Origin: Streptomyces sp. BA2
Lineage (GTDB): Bacteria; Actinomycetota; Actinomycetes; Streptomycetales; Streptomycetaceae
Length of the DNA: 64,000 nt
Assembly (NCBI RefSeq): GCF_009769735.1
Contig: NZ_WSRO01000002.1
Coordinates: 5,158,001-5,222,000, forward strand
Direction: 5' to 3'
The notes beneath the pieces are model-generated. The model searched no databases. It had not been told where the DNA came from and saw nothing but the letters and a program-made list of their open reading frames with translations. This document shows positions 41,824-50,449 of the stretch, piece after piece. How positions within the stretch are numbered: the first letter of the stretch is position 1; the number at the start of each line of letters is the position of its first letter. The position numbers and the translations under genes are program-made.

Positions 41824-43281
41824 ATGTCCTTCTTCACTGACCTGGCTCACCAGTACATCGACGGTGAGTGGAAGGCCGGCTCCGGCTCCTGGGACATCAT
41901 CGACTTCAATCCGTACAACGGGGAGAAGCTGGCGTCGATCACCGTGGCGACGGCCGACGAAGTGGACCAGGCCTACCGAGCGGCCGAACGCGCGCAGCAG
42001 GACTGGGGCACGACCAGCCCCTACGTCCGGCGCGCGGTCTTCGAGCGTGCTCTGCGCATCATCGAGGACCGTGAGGAAGAGATATCCGAGGCGATCATCG
42101 CCGAGCTGGGCGGCACCCGGCTCAAGGCCGCCTTCGAGATCCACCTCACCAAGGAGTTCCTGCGCGAGGCCGTGCACGTCGCGCTGCAGCCCGAGGGACG
42201 CATCCTGCCGTCGCCCGGCGAGGGCAAGGAGAACCGCGTCTACCGCGAGCCGGTGGGCGTGGTCGGGGTCATCAGCCCCTTCAACTTCCCGCTGCTGCTT
42301 TCCCTCAAGACGGTCGCCCCGGCGCTCGCCCTCGGCAACGCGGTGGTGCTCAAGCCGCATCAGAACACGCCGGTGATGGGCGGCAGCTTCCTCGCGAGGC
42401 TGTTCGAGGACGCGGGTCTGCCGGCCGGCGTCCTGAACGTGGTCATCACCGACATAGCCGAGATCGGTGACGCGTTCATCGAGCATCCGGTGCCGAGTGT
42501 CATCTCCTTCACCGGCTCGGACCGCGTGGGCCGTCACGTCGGCACGGTCTGCGCCGCGAACTTCAAGCGGTCGATCCTGGAACTCGGCGGCAACAGCGCC
42601 CTGGTCGTCCTGGACGACGCGGACATCGACTACGCCGTGGACGCGGCGGTCTTCAGCCGCTTCGTGCACCAGGGCCAGGTCTGCATGGCCGCCAACCGCA
42701 TCCTCGTGGACCGGTCGCTGCAGGCGGAGTTCGCCGACAAGTTCGTCGCCAAGGTCGCGTCCCTGAACGTCGGCGACCCCGCGGACCCGGCGACCCACAT
42801 CGGCCCGCTGATCAACTCCTCGCAGGCGGACGCGGTGACGAAGACCGTCGACCAGACGGTGGCCGCGGGCGCGAAGGTCCTCCTGCACGGCCGCGCCGAC
42901 GGCAACCTCGTGGCTCCCTCCGTCCTGACGGACCTGCCGGCCGACTCCCCGGCCCTCCAGCAGGAGATCTTCGGACCGGTGGCGCTGCTCGTGCCCTTCG
43001 ACGGCGAGGAAGAGGCCGTACGCATCACCAACGACACCCCGTACGGGCTCAGCGGCGCCGTCCACACGGCCGACGTCGAGCGCGGCGTGCGGTTCGCGCG
43101 GCGGATCAACAGCGGCATGTTCCACGTGAACGACGGCACCGTGCACGACGAGCCGATCGTGCCCTTCGGCGGCGAGAAGCACTCGGGTCTCGGTCGCCTG
43201 AACGGCGAGTCGACGGTGGACGCGTTCACGACGCAGAAGTGGATCTCGGTACAGCACGGACGCTCCCAGTTCCCCTTCTGA
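41824..43281 (+). CDS. Aldehyde dehydrogenase family protein
   Basis: 485 residues with all landmarks: PFNFPLLLSLKTVAPALALGNAVVLKPHQNTP, FTGSDRVGRHV, catalytic-base region ILELGGNSALVVLDDAD, catalytic cysteine in HQGQVCMAANRILV, and EIFGPVALLVPF. It resembles benzaldehyde/vanillin dehydrogenases, NAD(P)-dependent oxidisers of aromatic aldehydes; the exact substrate is inference. It stands alone after the WhiJ-type gene. A strong hairpin follows. Confidence 0.92.
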   Translation: MSFFTDLAHQYIDGEWKAGSGSWDIIDFNPYNGEKLASITVATADEVDQAYRAAERAQQDWGTTSPYVRRAVFERALRIIEDREEEISEAIIAELGGTRLKAAFEIHLTKEFLREAVHVALQPEGRILPSPGEGKENRVYREPVGVVGVISPFNFPLLLSLKTVAPALALGNAVVLKPHQNTPVMGGSFLARLFEDAGLPAGVLNVVITDIAEIGDAFIEHPVPSVISFTGSDRVGRHVGTVCAANFKRSILELGGNSALVVLDDADIDYAVDAAVFSRFVHQGQVCMAANRILVDRSLQAEFADKFVAKVASLNVGDPADPATHIGPLINSSQADAVTKTVDQTVAAGAKVLLHGRADGNLVAPSVLTDLPADSPALQQEIFGPVALLVPFDGEEEAVRITNDTPYGLSGAVHTADVERGVRFARRINSGMFHVNDGTVHDEPIVPFGGEKHSGLGRLNGESTVDAFTTQKWISVQHGRSQFPF

Positions 43282-43340
43282 GCCTTCTTCTGCGCGTTCC
43301 CCGACCTCTTTCGCGTACGTCGTGAACTCCCGGACCTCTG

Positions 43341-43377
43341 CGGACCCTTGCGGACAGAACCTGACCGCAAGGGTCCG
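43341..43377 (+). terminator. Hairpin after the aldehyde dehydrogenase gene
   Basis: Perfect 13-bp inverted repeat CGGACCCTTGCGG / CCGCAAGGGTCCG with an 11-base loop, 59 bases after the stop. No U run. Confidence 0.65.
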
Positions 43378-43443
43378 TAACGTCAGTGGTGTCGGAAAGC
43401 CCGGCAGGCTCCACAGGGTCGCAGGCTCCGAGAGGCGGACCCC

Positions 43444-43572
43444 ATGGTCACCCACGTCAACGCAGAGGCCCCCGGCGACGAGCGCGGCGCGCTGCTCGCC
43501 TTTCTCGACGCCGAGCTCTCGCTCTCCGGACTGCTCAAGCACGTCGCGGAGGTCGAGGAGAGCTGGGGCTAG
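43444..43572 (+). pseudogene. Remnant of a DinB/DUF664 gene
   Basis: A 42-codon frame. The first part (MVTHVNAEAPGDERGALLAFLDAE) matches the usual N-terminus of Streptomyces DUF664 proteins, and the second (LSLSGLLKHVAEVEESWG) matches the segment that normally follows about 25 residues later (LTLAGLVKHVAEVERSW type). The intervening segment and the whole catalytic-fold remainder are missing. It ends by overlapping the tail of the next gene on the other strand by 4 bases. Confidence 0.75.
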
Positions 43573-44174
43573 CCGGGCTCGGGCCCCTCGCCGAGGTGCG
43601 CGGCCATCTCCGCCCGCAGCGCGTGGAGCTCCTGGAGTTGCTGCGGGGTGGGGGTGCCGTCGGCGGCGAGCGCGTGGTCGATGATGCGGACCGCCGCCGC
43701 GTGGTCCTCCTTGGACGCGCCCAGGAGTGTGGCCTGGTGCAGGGCGCGCGCGTACCTCTCCTTCGGCACCGGGGCGTGCTCGAAGGAGTCGGCGATGGGC
43801 TGCCCGATGCGGACGCAGTTGCCCGCCGGGTCCGTCATCAGGAACTGCCGTACGCCGTAGCTCATGTCCCTCACGGACCCGATCCGGGGCAGGCCGCGGG
43901 TCGGTATCCGTCCGAGGGCCTGCTTGAGCCCGGCACGGAAGGCCTCGTGGAGGGCGTCGACGCGGTCGGTCAGGACGTAGCAGGTGCTGTAGGAGGCCTG
44001 CGGGTCGTAGCCCTTGAGCTGGAAGAACTGCAGCTCCATGTCGTCGCGCCGGACCACGGCGTGCGGATTGGGCGCCTTTTGGTGATAGGTCACCTCGAAG
44101 CCGACGGCCTTGTAGAAGTCGAGTGTCTCGTCGAGCTGGTGGCAGGGGAGCAGGGGGATCATTGTCTCGGCCAT
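43569..44174 (-). CDS. VOC family protein, bleomycin-resistance-like
   Basis: 201 residues. MIPLLPCHQLDETLDFYKAVGFEVTYHQKAPNPHAVVRRDDMELQFFQLKG and FLMTDPAGNCVRIGQP give the VOC fold. The C-terminal ~75 residues are helical. Many such proteins bind or modify antibiotics. It is divergent from a PadR gene, with a perfect palindrome between them, so it is likely PadR-controlled. Confidence 0.87.
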   Translation of the reverse strand: MAETMIPLLPCHQLDETLDFYKAVGFEVTYHQKAPNPHAVVRRDDMELQFFQLKGYDPQASYSTCYVLTDRVDALHEAFRAGLKQALGRIPTRGLPRIGSVRDMSYGVRQFLMTDPAGNCVRIGQPIADSFEHAPVPKERYARALHQATLLGASKEDHAAAVRIIDHALAADGTPTPQQLQELHALRAEMAAHLGEGPEPG

Positions 44175-44183
44175 ACGGCTACT

Positions 44184-44201
44184 CTAATCAAAATTGATTA
44201 G
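44184..44201. promoter_or_regulatory. PadR operator 1
   Basis: CTAATCAA-AA-TTGATTAG, perfect 8-bp arms, in the 42-base space between the VOC and PadR genes. Matches sites 2 and 3 in the TCAA-N2-TTGA core. Confidence 0.8.
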
Positions 44202-44216
44202 AAGGAGGTGGCTTTG

Positions 44217-44858
44217 ATGTCGGCGATCCGACTCCTTGTCCTCGGCGCCGTCCGGCAGCACGGGCGGGCCCACGGCTATCAGGTGCGCAACGACCTGGAG
44301 TACTGGGGCGCCCACGAGTGGTCCAACGCCAAGCCCGGCTCGATCTACCACGCGCTGAAGCAGATGGCCAAGCAGGGCCTGCTGCTCGCGCACGAGGTCG
44401 CCCCGTCGACCGCGGGCGGCCCGCCGCGCACGGAGTACGAGATCACGGAGGCGGGCACCGAGGAGTATCTGAACTTGCTCCGGGCCAACCTGGTCTCGTA
44501 CGACCAGCGGACCGACATGCTCTCGGCGGCCCTCGGCTTCATCGTCGACCTGCCCCGCGGCGAGGCGGTCGATCTGCTGAAGCAGCGGGTGCGGGGCATC
44601 GAGGAGTGGCGCAGATCCGTCACGGAGTACTACATCCCCGAGGACGGCCCGGAGCAGCTCGGGCACATCGGCGAGATCATGAACCTCTGGGTCCACACGG
44701 CCGACGGGGGCGTGGAGTGGACGCGCGGCCTGATCAAGCGGATCGAGGGCGGTGCGTACACGTTCGCGGGTGAGGGCGAGCCGTTCGTCGGCATCCTCGC
44801 CGAGGGTGAGGAGAACCCGTTCGGGGCCGGGGAGCCGCACGCGGGGGACGATCTCTGA
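44217..44858 (+). CDS. PadR family transcriptional regulator
   Basis: 213 residues. SAIRLLVLGAVRQHGRAHGYQVRNDLEYWGAHEWSNAKPGSIYHALKQMAKQGLLLAHEVAPSTAGGPPRTEYEITEAGTEEYLNLL is a PadR winged helix. A helical dimerisation domain follows. ATG 44217 has AGGAGG 8 bases upstream; the upstream GTG 44208 overlaps that site. PadR proteins of this type repress drug-efflux genes, and here a DrrAB-like exporter follows at 44977. Confidence 0.92.
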   Translation: MSAIRLLVLGAVRQHGRAHGYQVRNDLEYWGAHEWSNAKPGSIYHALKQMAKQGLLLAHEVAPSTAGGPPRTEYEITEAGTEEYLNLLRANLVSYDQRTDMLSAALGFIVDLPRGEAVDLLKQRVRGIEEWRRSVTEYYIPEDGPEQLGHIGEIMNLWVHTADGGVEWTRGLIKRIEGGAYTFAGEGEPFVGILAEGEENPFGAGEPHAGDDL

Positions 44859-44877
44859 CCCGTGAAGGGGCTCTACT

Positions 44878-44895
44878 GATCAAGTTTGACTAATC
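44878..44895. promoter_or_regulatory. PadR operator 2 (imperfect)
   Basis: TGATCAAGTTTGACTAAT keeps the TCAA-N2-TTGA core but has one degenerate arm. It lies between the PadR and exporter genes. Confidence 0.6.
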
Positions 44896-44930
44896 CCGGA
44901 TTCGGGGATACCTTCCTTCGCGTTGGGCCC

Positions 44931-44948
44931 GTAGTCAAGTTTGACTAC
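44931..44948. promoter_or_regulatory. PadR operator 3
   Basis: GTAGTCAA-GT-TTGACTAC, perfect 8-bp arms, 29 bases before the exporter ATPase start. Confidence 0.8.
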
Positions 44949-44976
44949 GGGGTGGCAGGGGCTCGGAGGGAGACGG

Positions 44977-45942
44977 ATGACGGACGCGATCGTCGTCGAG
45001 GGCGCACGGAAGCGGTACGGGGAGAAGTGGGCCCTTGACGGCCTTGACCTGACGGTCGGGCGCGGCACGGTGCACGGCATGCTCGGACCGAACGGCGCGG
45101 GCAAGACCACCGCCGTGAGGGTGCTCGCCACGCTGCTGCGGGCGGACGAGGGCCGGGTGGAGGTGGCCGGGTACGACGTGCGCAGGCAGCCGGACGAGGT
45201 GCGCAGGCGCATCGGCCTGCTCGGCCAGCACGCCGCGCTGGACGAGGAGTTGAGCGGCCGGCAGAACCTGGAGATGTTCGGGCGGCTCTACCACCTGGGC
45301 GCGCGGCACGCGCGCGTGCGGGCCGATGAGCTCCTGGAGCGGTTCGGACTCGGGGACACCGGCCGCAAGGCGGTCAAGCAGTACAGCGGCGGCATGCGGC
45401 GCCGCCTTGACCTCGCGGCCTCGCTCATCACGGAGCCCGACGTGCTGTTCCTGGACGAGCCGACGACCGGGCTCGACCCCCGGGGCCGCACGGAGGTCTG
45501 GGAGGCGGTGCGCTCGCTGGTCGACGGCGGCACGACGGTGCTGCTCACCACGCAGTACCTCGAAGAGGCGGACCAGCTCGCCCACCGCATCTCGGTGATC
45601 GACCGGGGCCGGGTCATCGCGGACGGCACGGCGGACGAGCTGAAGTCGAAGACGGGCGGTGACCGGATCGACGTGGTGGTGCGGGACGCGGCCCAACTGG
45701 AGCTCGCGGCACGCCTCTTGCCCGGCGAAGCCACGACGGACGCGGACCGGCGTCTGGCCAGCGCGCCGGTGGCGGACCGCATGGAGGCGCTCACCGGGGT
45801 CGTACAGGCCTTGCGGGACGCCGGTGTCGAGGCCGAGGACGTCGCGGTGCGCAGGCCGACCCTGGACGAGGTGTTCCTGCGCCTGACGGGCCCCGCGGAC
45901 GACCAGGAACGTACGCAGGAACATGCGAAGGAGGCCGTGTGA
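44977..45942 (+). CDS. ABC transporter ATP-binding protein, DrrA-like
   Basis: 321 residues. Walker [16 protein letters not shown]-loop [28 protein letters not shown], signature [15 protein letters not shown], Walker [14 protein letters not shown] and switch [17 protein letters not shown] match daunorubicin-resistance DrrA ATPases, including the C-terminal extension ending [22 protein letters not shown] precedes ATG 44977. Its stop overlaps the permease start (GTGA). Probably exports an antibiotic or other amphipathic drug under PadR control. Confidence 0.93.
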   Translation: MTDAIVVEGARKRYGEKWALDGLDLTVGRGTVHGMLGPNGAGKTTAVRVLATLLRADEGRVEVAGYDVRRQPDEVRRRIGLLGQHAALDEELSGRQNLEMFGRLYHLGARHARVRADELLERFGLGDTGRKAVKQYSGGMRRRLDLAASLITEPDVLFLDEPTTGLDPRGRTEVWEAVRSLVDGGTTVLLTTQYLEEADQLAHRISVIDRGRVIADGTADELKSKTGGDRIDVVVRDAAQLELAARLLPGEATTDADRRLASAPVADRMEALTGVVQALRDAGVEAEDVAVRRPTLDEVFLRLTGPADDQERTQEHAKEAV

Positions 45943-46766
45943 GCACGATGACGATCAGCCGTACACCGGCGGTGGGTGGCACGCCCGCCAAGTGGGCCGC
46001 GATCGACTCATGGACCATGACGCGACGCGAACTCGCCCACTGGGCACGGCAGCCCGTGCAGGTGCTCGTCGGCCTGGCCTTCCCGGTGATGTTCCTGCTG
46101 ATGTTCAACTACCTGATCGGCGGCGGAAAGGGCATCGCGGGCGGCTACGCCGAGTTCCTCGTGCCCGGCATGTTCGCGCTGACCATGACCTTCGGTCTGG
46201 ACGCGACGATGGTCGCCGTCACGCAGGACCTCAACAAGGGCGTGATCGACCGCTTCCGGTCCATGCCGATGACCAACGGCGCGGTCCTGGTGGGCCGTTC
46301 GGTCGCGGACATGCTGCAGTCGCTCGTCTCGCTGATCGTCATGATCGGCGTCGGACTCGCGATCGGCTGGCGCTGGCACGGCTCGTTCGGGGCGGCGCTC
46401 GGCGCGGTGGGCCTGCTGCTCCTGCTGCGGTTCGCGATGCTGTGGATCGGCATCCACCTGGCGATGGTCGCGGGCAAGCCGGAGCTGGTGATGGCCGTGC
46501 AGATCCTCGTCTGGCCGGTCGGCTTCCTCTCCAACGCCTTCACGGTCCCGCAGAACATGCCGGGCTGGCTCGGCGCGACGGTCGAGTGGAACCCGATGTC
46601 GGCGACGGCGACGGCGGTGCGTGACCTGTTCGGCAACGACCCCGGGGTGGTGGGCACTTCATGGGCCGCCGAGCACGCGGGGCTCCTTGCCGTGGTGGGG
46701 CCCCTGGTGCTCGTGGGGGTGTTCATGCCGCTGGCGGTGCGGAGGTTCGGGGGGCTCAGCAAGTAG
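45939..46766 (+). CDS. ABC-2 type permease, DrrB-like
   Basis: 275 residues with six hydrophobic helices ([73 protein letters not shown], and two more). The segment [29 protein letters not shown] is the ABC-2 EAA-like loop. Coupled by overlap with the ATPase. It forms the membrane channel of the exporter. It converges on gadB with only 19 bases between stops. Confidence 0.92.
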   Translation: MSTMTISRTPAVGGTPAKWAAIDSWTMTRRELAHWARQPVQVLVGLAFPVMFLLMFNYLIGGGKGIAGGYAEFLVPGMFALTMTFGLDATMVAVTQDLNKGVIDRFRSMPMTNGAVLVGRSVADMLQSLVSLIVMIGVGLAIGWRWHGSFGAALGAVGLLLLLRFAMLWIGIHLAMVAGKPELVMAVQILVWPVGFLSNAFTVPQNMPGWLGATVEWNPMSATATAVRDLFGNDPGVVGTSWAAEHAGLLAVVGPLVLVGVFMPLAVRRFGGLSK

Positions 46767-46785
46767 CCGCGCTCCCTGAGTGCCC

Positions 46786-48213
46786 CTAGTGGTGGAACCC
46801 TGTGGCCGCATCTCTGTCCCGTGTGAAGGGGTGCGGCTGCTGCCGCAGTTCGGGCACCAGGCTGCTCAGATCCGCCAGGAAGAGCTCCGCGAGGTCGGCC
46901 GTGAAGCCGTTGCGGCAGACCACGCGGAGGACCGCCAGATCCTCGCGGTGGGCCGGGAAGGTGTACGCGGGGACCCGCCAGCCGCGCTCGCGAAGGCGCC
47001 GGGACACGTCGAAGACGTCGTACGCCTTCACGTCGTCCCGCGTCGTGAAGGCGAACACCGGCAGCTGGTCCCCGCGGGTGATCAGCCGGAAGTCGCCAAG
47101 CGCCTCGATGCGGTCCGCGAGGCCGCGGGCGACGTCCCTGGCCGCCTGCTGGACGGCGCGGAAGCCCTCGCGGCCCAGGCGCAGGAACGTGTAGTACTGG
47201 GCGGCGACCTGCGCGCCGGGGCGGGAGAAGTTCAGCGCGAACGTCGGCATGTCACCGCCGAGATAGTTCACCCGGAAGACCAGCTCGTCCGGCAGCGCGT
47301 CCGCCTCCCGCCACAGCGCCCAGCCGACGCCCGGATAGACCAGGCCGTACTTGTGGCCCGACGTGTTGATCGAGGCGACCCTCGGCAGCCGGAAGTCCCA
47401 CTCCAGGTCCTCGTCGATGAAGGGCGCCACCATCGCGCCGGACGCGCCGTCGACGTGCACGGGGATGTCGAGCCCGGTGCGCTCCTGGAGGTCGTCGAGG
47501 GCCGCGCAGAGCTCGGCCACCGGCTCGTACGACCCGTCGAACGTGGAGCCGAGCACGGCCACGACGCCGATCGTGTTCTCGTCGCAGAGCTCGGCGGCGG
47601 CCACCGGGTCGAGGTGGAAGCGGTCGCCCTCCATGGGGACCTGGCGCGCCTCGACCTCCCAGAAGTTGCAGAACTTCTCCCAGCAGACCTGGACGTTGAC
47701 GCCCATGACGAGGTTCGGGCGTGCGGTGGGCGATGGATAGCGGTCGCGGTTCCGCTCGTCCTTGGCCCAGCGGCGCTTGAGGGCCATCCCGGCGAGCATG
47801 CACGCCTCGCTCGACCCCGTCGTCGAGCAGCCGACCGCGCCCGACGGGTCCGGCGCGTGCCACAGGTCGGCGAGCATGGCCACGCAGCGCCGCTCCAGCT
47901 CGGCGGTGTGCGGGTACTCGTCCTTGTCGATCATGTTCTTGTCCCGGCACTCCGTCATGAGGACGCCGGCCTGCGGCTCCATCCACGTCGTGACGAAGGT
48001 GGCGAGGTTGAGCCGTGAGTTGCCGTCCAGCATCAGCTCGTCGTGCACCAACTGGTACGCCGTCGTGGGCGGCAGCGGCCCGTCGGGGAGGCGGTGCTTG
48101 GGCGGGGCCTCGGTCATGCCGCTGACCGGGTTGGCCTCTCCGTAGAAGGGGTTCACCGCCAGGGTGCGCTCCTTGGAGCCGCCTTTCGGGTCCTCGCTGC
48201 GGTGGAGCGGCAT
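46786..48213 (-). CDS. gadB: Glutamate decarboxylase
   Basis: 475 residues. A PLP-dependent enzyme making GABA from glutamate and consuming a proton. The PLP lysine is in INTSGHKYGLVYPGVGW; GCSTTGSSEACMLAGMALKRRW and VHVDGASGAMVAPF are the cofactor-binding segments. Length matches GadB/GadA. ATG 48213 has AGGAG 7 bases upstream; ATG 48249 would add 12 residues. No antiporter gene lies next to it. A divergent arrangement with tipA leaves 140 bases between starts. Confidence 0.93.
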   Translation of the reverse strand: MPLHRSEDPKGGSKERTLAVNPFYGEANPVSGMTEAPPKHRLPDGPLPPTTAYQLVHDELMLDGNSRLNLATFVTTWMEPQAGVLMTECRDKNMIDKDEYPHTAELERRCVAMLADLWHAPDPSGAVGCSTTGSSEACMLAGMALKRRWAKDERNRDRYPSPTARPNLVMGVNVQVCWEKFCNFWEVEARQVPMEGDRFHLDPVAAAELCDENTIGVVAVLGSTFDGSYEPVAELCAALDDLQERTGLDIPVHVDGASGAMVAPFIDEDLEWDFRLPRVASINTSGHKYGLVYPGVGWALWREADALPDELVFRVNYLGGDMPTFALNFSRPGAQVAAQYYTFLRLGREGFRAVQQAARDVARGLADRIEALGDFRLITRGDQLPVFAFTTRDDVKAYDVFDVSRRLRERGWRVPAYTFPAHREDLAVLRVVCRNGFTADLAELFLADLSSLVPELRQQPHPFTRDRDAATGFHH

Positions 48214-48292
48214 GGGCGGTCTCCTTTTGTCCCTGTACGGGGCTTTCATGCCTCCTGCTGGCGAGGATATGGGCGGCTGCCGGGGTCCGCAC

Positions 48293-48323
48293 TTGCACCT
48301 CACGTGACGTGAGGACCCAGGCT
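48293..48323 (+). promoter_or_regulatory. tipA promoter with TipAL binding site
   Basis: TTGCAC (-35, 48293) and CAGGCT (-10, 48318) are 19 bases apart, an over-long spacer typical of MerR-type promoters. Between them lies CCTCACGT-G-ACGTGAGG (48298-48314), a perfect 8-1-8 dyad that closely resembles the known thiostrepton-induced tipA promoter. Confidence 0.88.
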
Positions 48324-48353
48324 GAGGCGCGTACCGAGAGAGAGGCGGAAGCC

Positions 48354-49112
48354 ATGAGCTACTCCGTGGGACAGGTCGCCGGTTTCGCCGGAGTGACGGT
48401 GCGCACGCTGCACCACTACGACGAGATCGGCCTGCTCGTGCCCAGCGAGCGCAGCCACGCGGGCCACCGGCGCTACAGCGACGGCGACCTGGACCGGCTG
48501 CAGCAGATCCTGTTCTACCGGGAGCTCGGCTTCCCCCTCGACGAGGTGGCGGCCCTCCTGGACGACCCGGAGACGGACCTGTGGGTGCACCTGCACCGTC
48601 AGCACGAATTGCTGTCCGCCAGGATCACCAAGCTCCAGGAGATGGCCGCCGCCGTCGAGACCGCCATGGAGGCGAAGAAGATGGGCATCAACCTCACGCC
48701 CGAGGAGAAGTTCGAGGTCTTCGGGGACCACGACCCCGACCAGTACGCGGACGAGGTGGAGCGCCGCTGGGGCGACACCGACGCCTACAAGGAATCGCAG
48801 CGCAAGGCCGCCTCGTACACCAAGGAGGACTGGCAGCGGATCAACGACGAGTTCTCCGCGGTGCACGCGCGCATGGGCGACCTGCTTGCCCAGGGCCTGG
48901 CCGCGGACTCAGTGGAGGCGATGGACGTCGCGGAGGAACACCGCCGTTTCATCACGCGCTTCCACTACACCTGCCCGCACGAGCTCCACACCTGCCTCGG
49001 CGAGATGTACGTGGCGGACGAGCGGTTCACGGCCACCTACGAGGCGATCCGGCCGGGGCTCGCGGTCTATATGCGGGACGCGATCGTGGCGAACGCGGCG
49101 CGGAACGGCTGA
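48354..49112 (+). CDS. tipA: TipAL, MerR-family thiopeptide-responsive activator
   Basis: 252 residues. Residues 1-70 are the MerR winged helix (MSYSVGQVAGFAGVTVRTLHHYDEIGLL), 75-110 a coiled coil, and 111-252 the TipAS ligand-binding domain. Cys207 and Cys214 (HYTCPHELHTC) are at the positions known to bind thiostrepton-type antibiotics covalently. Met110 (KKMGINLTPEEKFEVFG) is the known internal start that yields the free TipAS domain (bases 48681-49112), a drug trap made in excess. TipAL with bound drug twists its own over-spaced promoter into an active form. Confidence 0.96.
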   Translation: MSYSVGQVAGFAGVTVRTLHHYDEIGLLVPSERSHAGHRRYSDGDLDRLQQILFYRELGFPLDEVAALLDDPETDLWVHLHRQHELLSARITKLQEMAAAVETAMEAKKMGINLTPEEKFEVFGDHDPDQYADEVERRWGDTDAYKESQRKAASYTKEDWQRINDEFSAVHARMGDLLAQGLAADSVEAMDVAEEHRRFITRFHYTCPHELHTCLGEMYVADERFTATYEAIRPGLAVYMRDAIVANAARNG

Positions 49113-49176
49113 GGGGAGTGCCGGTAAGGGGCGTCCGCCATGGGTGGGCGCCGGTGGGCGCCCCTTACCCATGGGG

Positions 49177-49542
49177 TCACTCCCGGGTGATCACGACCGC
49201 CGTGCCGTACGCGCACACCTCAGTGCCCACGTCCGCGGCCTCGGTGACGTCGAAGCGCATCATCAGGACCGCGTTGCCGCCACGCGCGCGTGCCTGCTCG
49301 ATGAGGCGCTCCATCGCTTGGTTGCGGGTCTCCACCAGCGTTTTCGTGAGGCCCTTCAGCTCGCCGCCGATCATGGACTTGAGGCCCGCGCCGATCTGGC
49401 TGCCCAAGTGCCGGGAGCGAACGGTGAGGCCGAAGACCTCACCGATAACCTGTTGTACGCGGTAGCCCGGTACGTCGTTCGTCGTCACGACCAGTACGTC
49501 GGAGTGCGGGTCGGTGCCACCGCCGAAGTCATCGATACCCAT
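49177..49542 (-). CDS. YbjQ/UPF0145 family protein
   Basis: 121 residues. VLVVTTNDVPGYRVQQVIGEVFGLTVRSRHLGSQIGAGLKSMIGGELKGLTKTLVETRNQAMERLIEQARARGGNAVLMMRFD is the full YbjQ fold, which forms pentamers in characterised relatives. No enzymatic function is established. It starts at ATG 49542; the rightward neighbour is dedA-like, divergent across 138 bases. Confidence 0.88.
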   Translation of the reverse strand: MGIDDFGGGTDPHSDVLVVTTNDVPGYRVQQVIGEVFGLTVRSRHLGSQIGAGLKSMIGGELKGLTKTLVETRNQAMERLIEQARARGGNAVLMMRFDVTEAADVGTEVCAYGTAVVITRE

Positions 49543-49680
49543 GGCACACAGCTTTGCCCCAGAACACGCACAGTGCACCCTGGGGAGAACAGTGGAACCT
49601 GGGCACGACACCCCGCGTTGATAGCTTTGGGCGGCCATCCCCCCGCCGCATCGCCCTCTCACCCACAGGAGCCCCGAACC

Positions 49681-50373
49681 GTGACGACGCTTGCGCTCGG
49701 ACCAAGCTGGCTGGATCCGGATTACCTCCTGAACACGTTCGGGGTCTGGGGTCTGCTCGCGATCGTCTTCGCCGAGTCGGGCCTGCTCATCGGCTTCTTC
49801 CTGCCGGGTGACTCGCTGCTGTTCACGACGGGCCTGCTGATCACGACGAAGCAGCTCGACTTCCCGCTCTGGCTCTGTGTCGTCCTCATCTGCATCGCCG
49901 CGATCCTCGGCGACCAGGCGGGCTACCTCTTCGGCAAGAAGGTCGGCCCCGCGCTCTTCAACCGCCCGGACTCCAAGCTGTTCAAGCAGGAGAACGTGGT
50001 CAAGGCGCACGAGTTCTTCGAGAAGTACGGCCCGAAGTCCCTGGTCCTGGCCCGCTTCGTGCCCATCGTGCGGACGTTCACGCCGATCATCGCGGGCGTC
50101 AGCGGCATGCGGTACCGCTCGTTCATCACGTTCAACATCATCGGCGGCATCCTCTGGGGCGCCGGCGTGACGCTGCTCGGCGCGTGGCTCGGCAACGTCG
50201 ACTTCGTGCACAAGAACATCGAGGCGATCCTCATCCTGATCGTCCTGATCTCGGTGGTGCCGATCGTGATCGAGTTCCTGCGGGCGCGCAGCAAGTCCAA
50301 GAAGTCGGCCGCGGCCGAGGGCGAGGCCCCCGGGGCGACCCCGGCGGCACGCGGGCGGCACGCGAAGCGGTAG
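49681..50373 (+). CDS. DedA family membrane protein
   Basis: 230 residues from GTG 49681 with AGGAG about 10 bases upstream. Motifs: ESGLLIGFFLPGDSLLFTTGLL, GDQAGYLFGKKVG and FEKYGPKSLVLARFVPIVRTFTPIIAGVSGMRYRSFITFNIIGGILWG, the DedA core with its re-entrant loops and conserved arginines. DedA proteins flip or move phospholipids and undecaprenyl phosphate. The C-terminus is a basic, alanine-rich tail. Confidence 0.9.
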   Translation: MTTLALGPSWLDPDYLLNTFGVWGLLAIVFAESGLLIGFFLPGDSLLFTTGLLITTKQLDFPLWLCVVLICIAAILGDQAGYLFGKKVGPALFNRPDSKLFKQENVVKAHEFFEKYGPKSLVLARFVPIVRTFTPIIAGVSGMRYRSFITFNIIGGILWGAGVTLLGAWLGNVDFVHKNIEAILILIVLISVVPIVIEFLRARSKSKKSAAAEGEAPGATPAARGRHAKR

Positions 50374-50440
50374 AGAAAATCAGCCCGTCCGGCGTTTGAG
50401 GACTGGGGGGCGGGGGGCGAAGCCCCCGATACGGCCGGTG
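50374..50440. repeat. Dispersed Streptomyces intergenic repeat with hairpin
   Basis: AATCAGCCCGTCCGGCGTTTG followed by GGGGGC-GAA-GCCCCC (50413-50427). This motif is common in Streptomyces intergenic regions. Here it lies between convergent genes, where the hairpin can serve both as terminator. Confidence 0.75.
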
Positions 50441-50449
50441 GATCCGGGG

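Noticed and set aside
47252..48355. 367-codon alternative frame over gadB
   Set aside because: Frame-shifted shadow of GadB with Arg/Gly/Ala bias and no domain.
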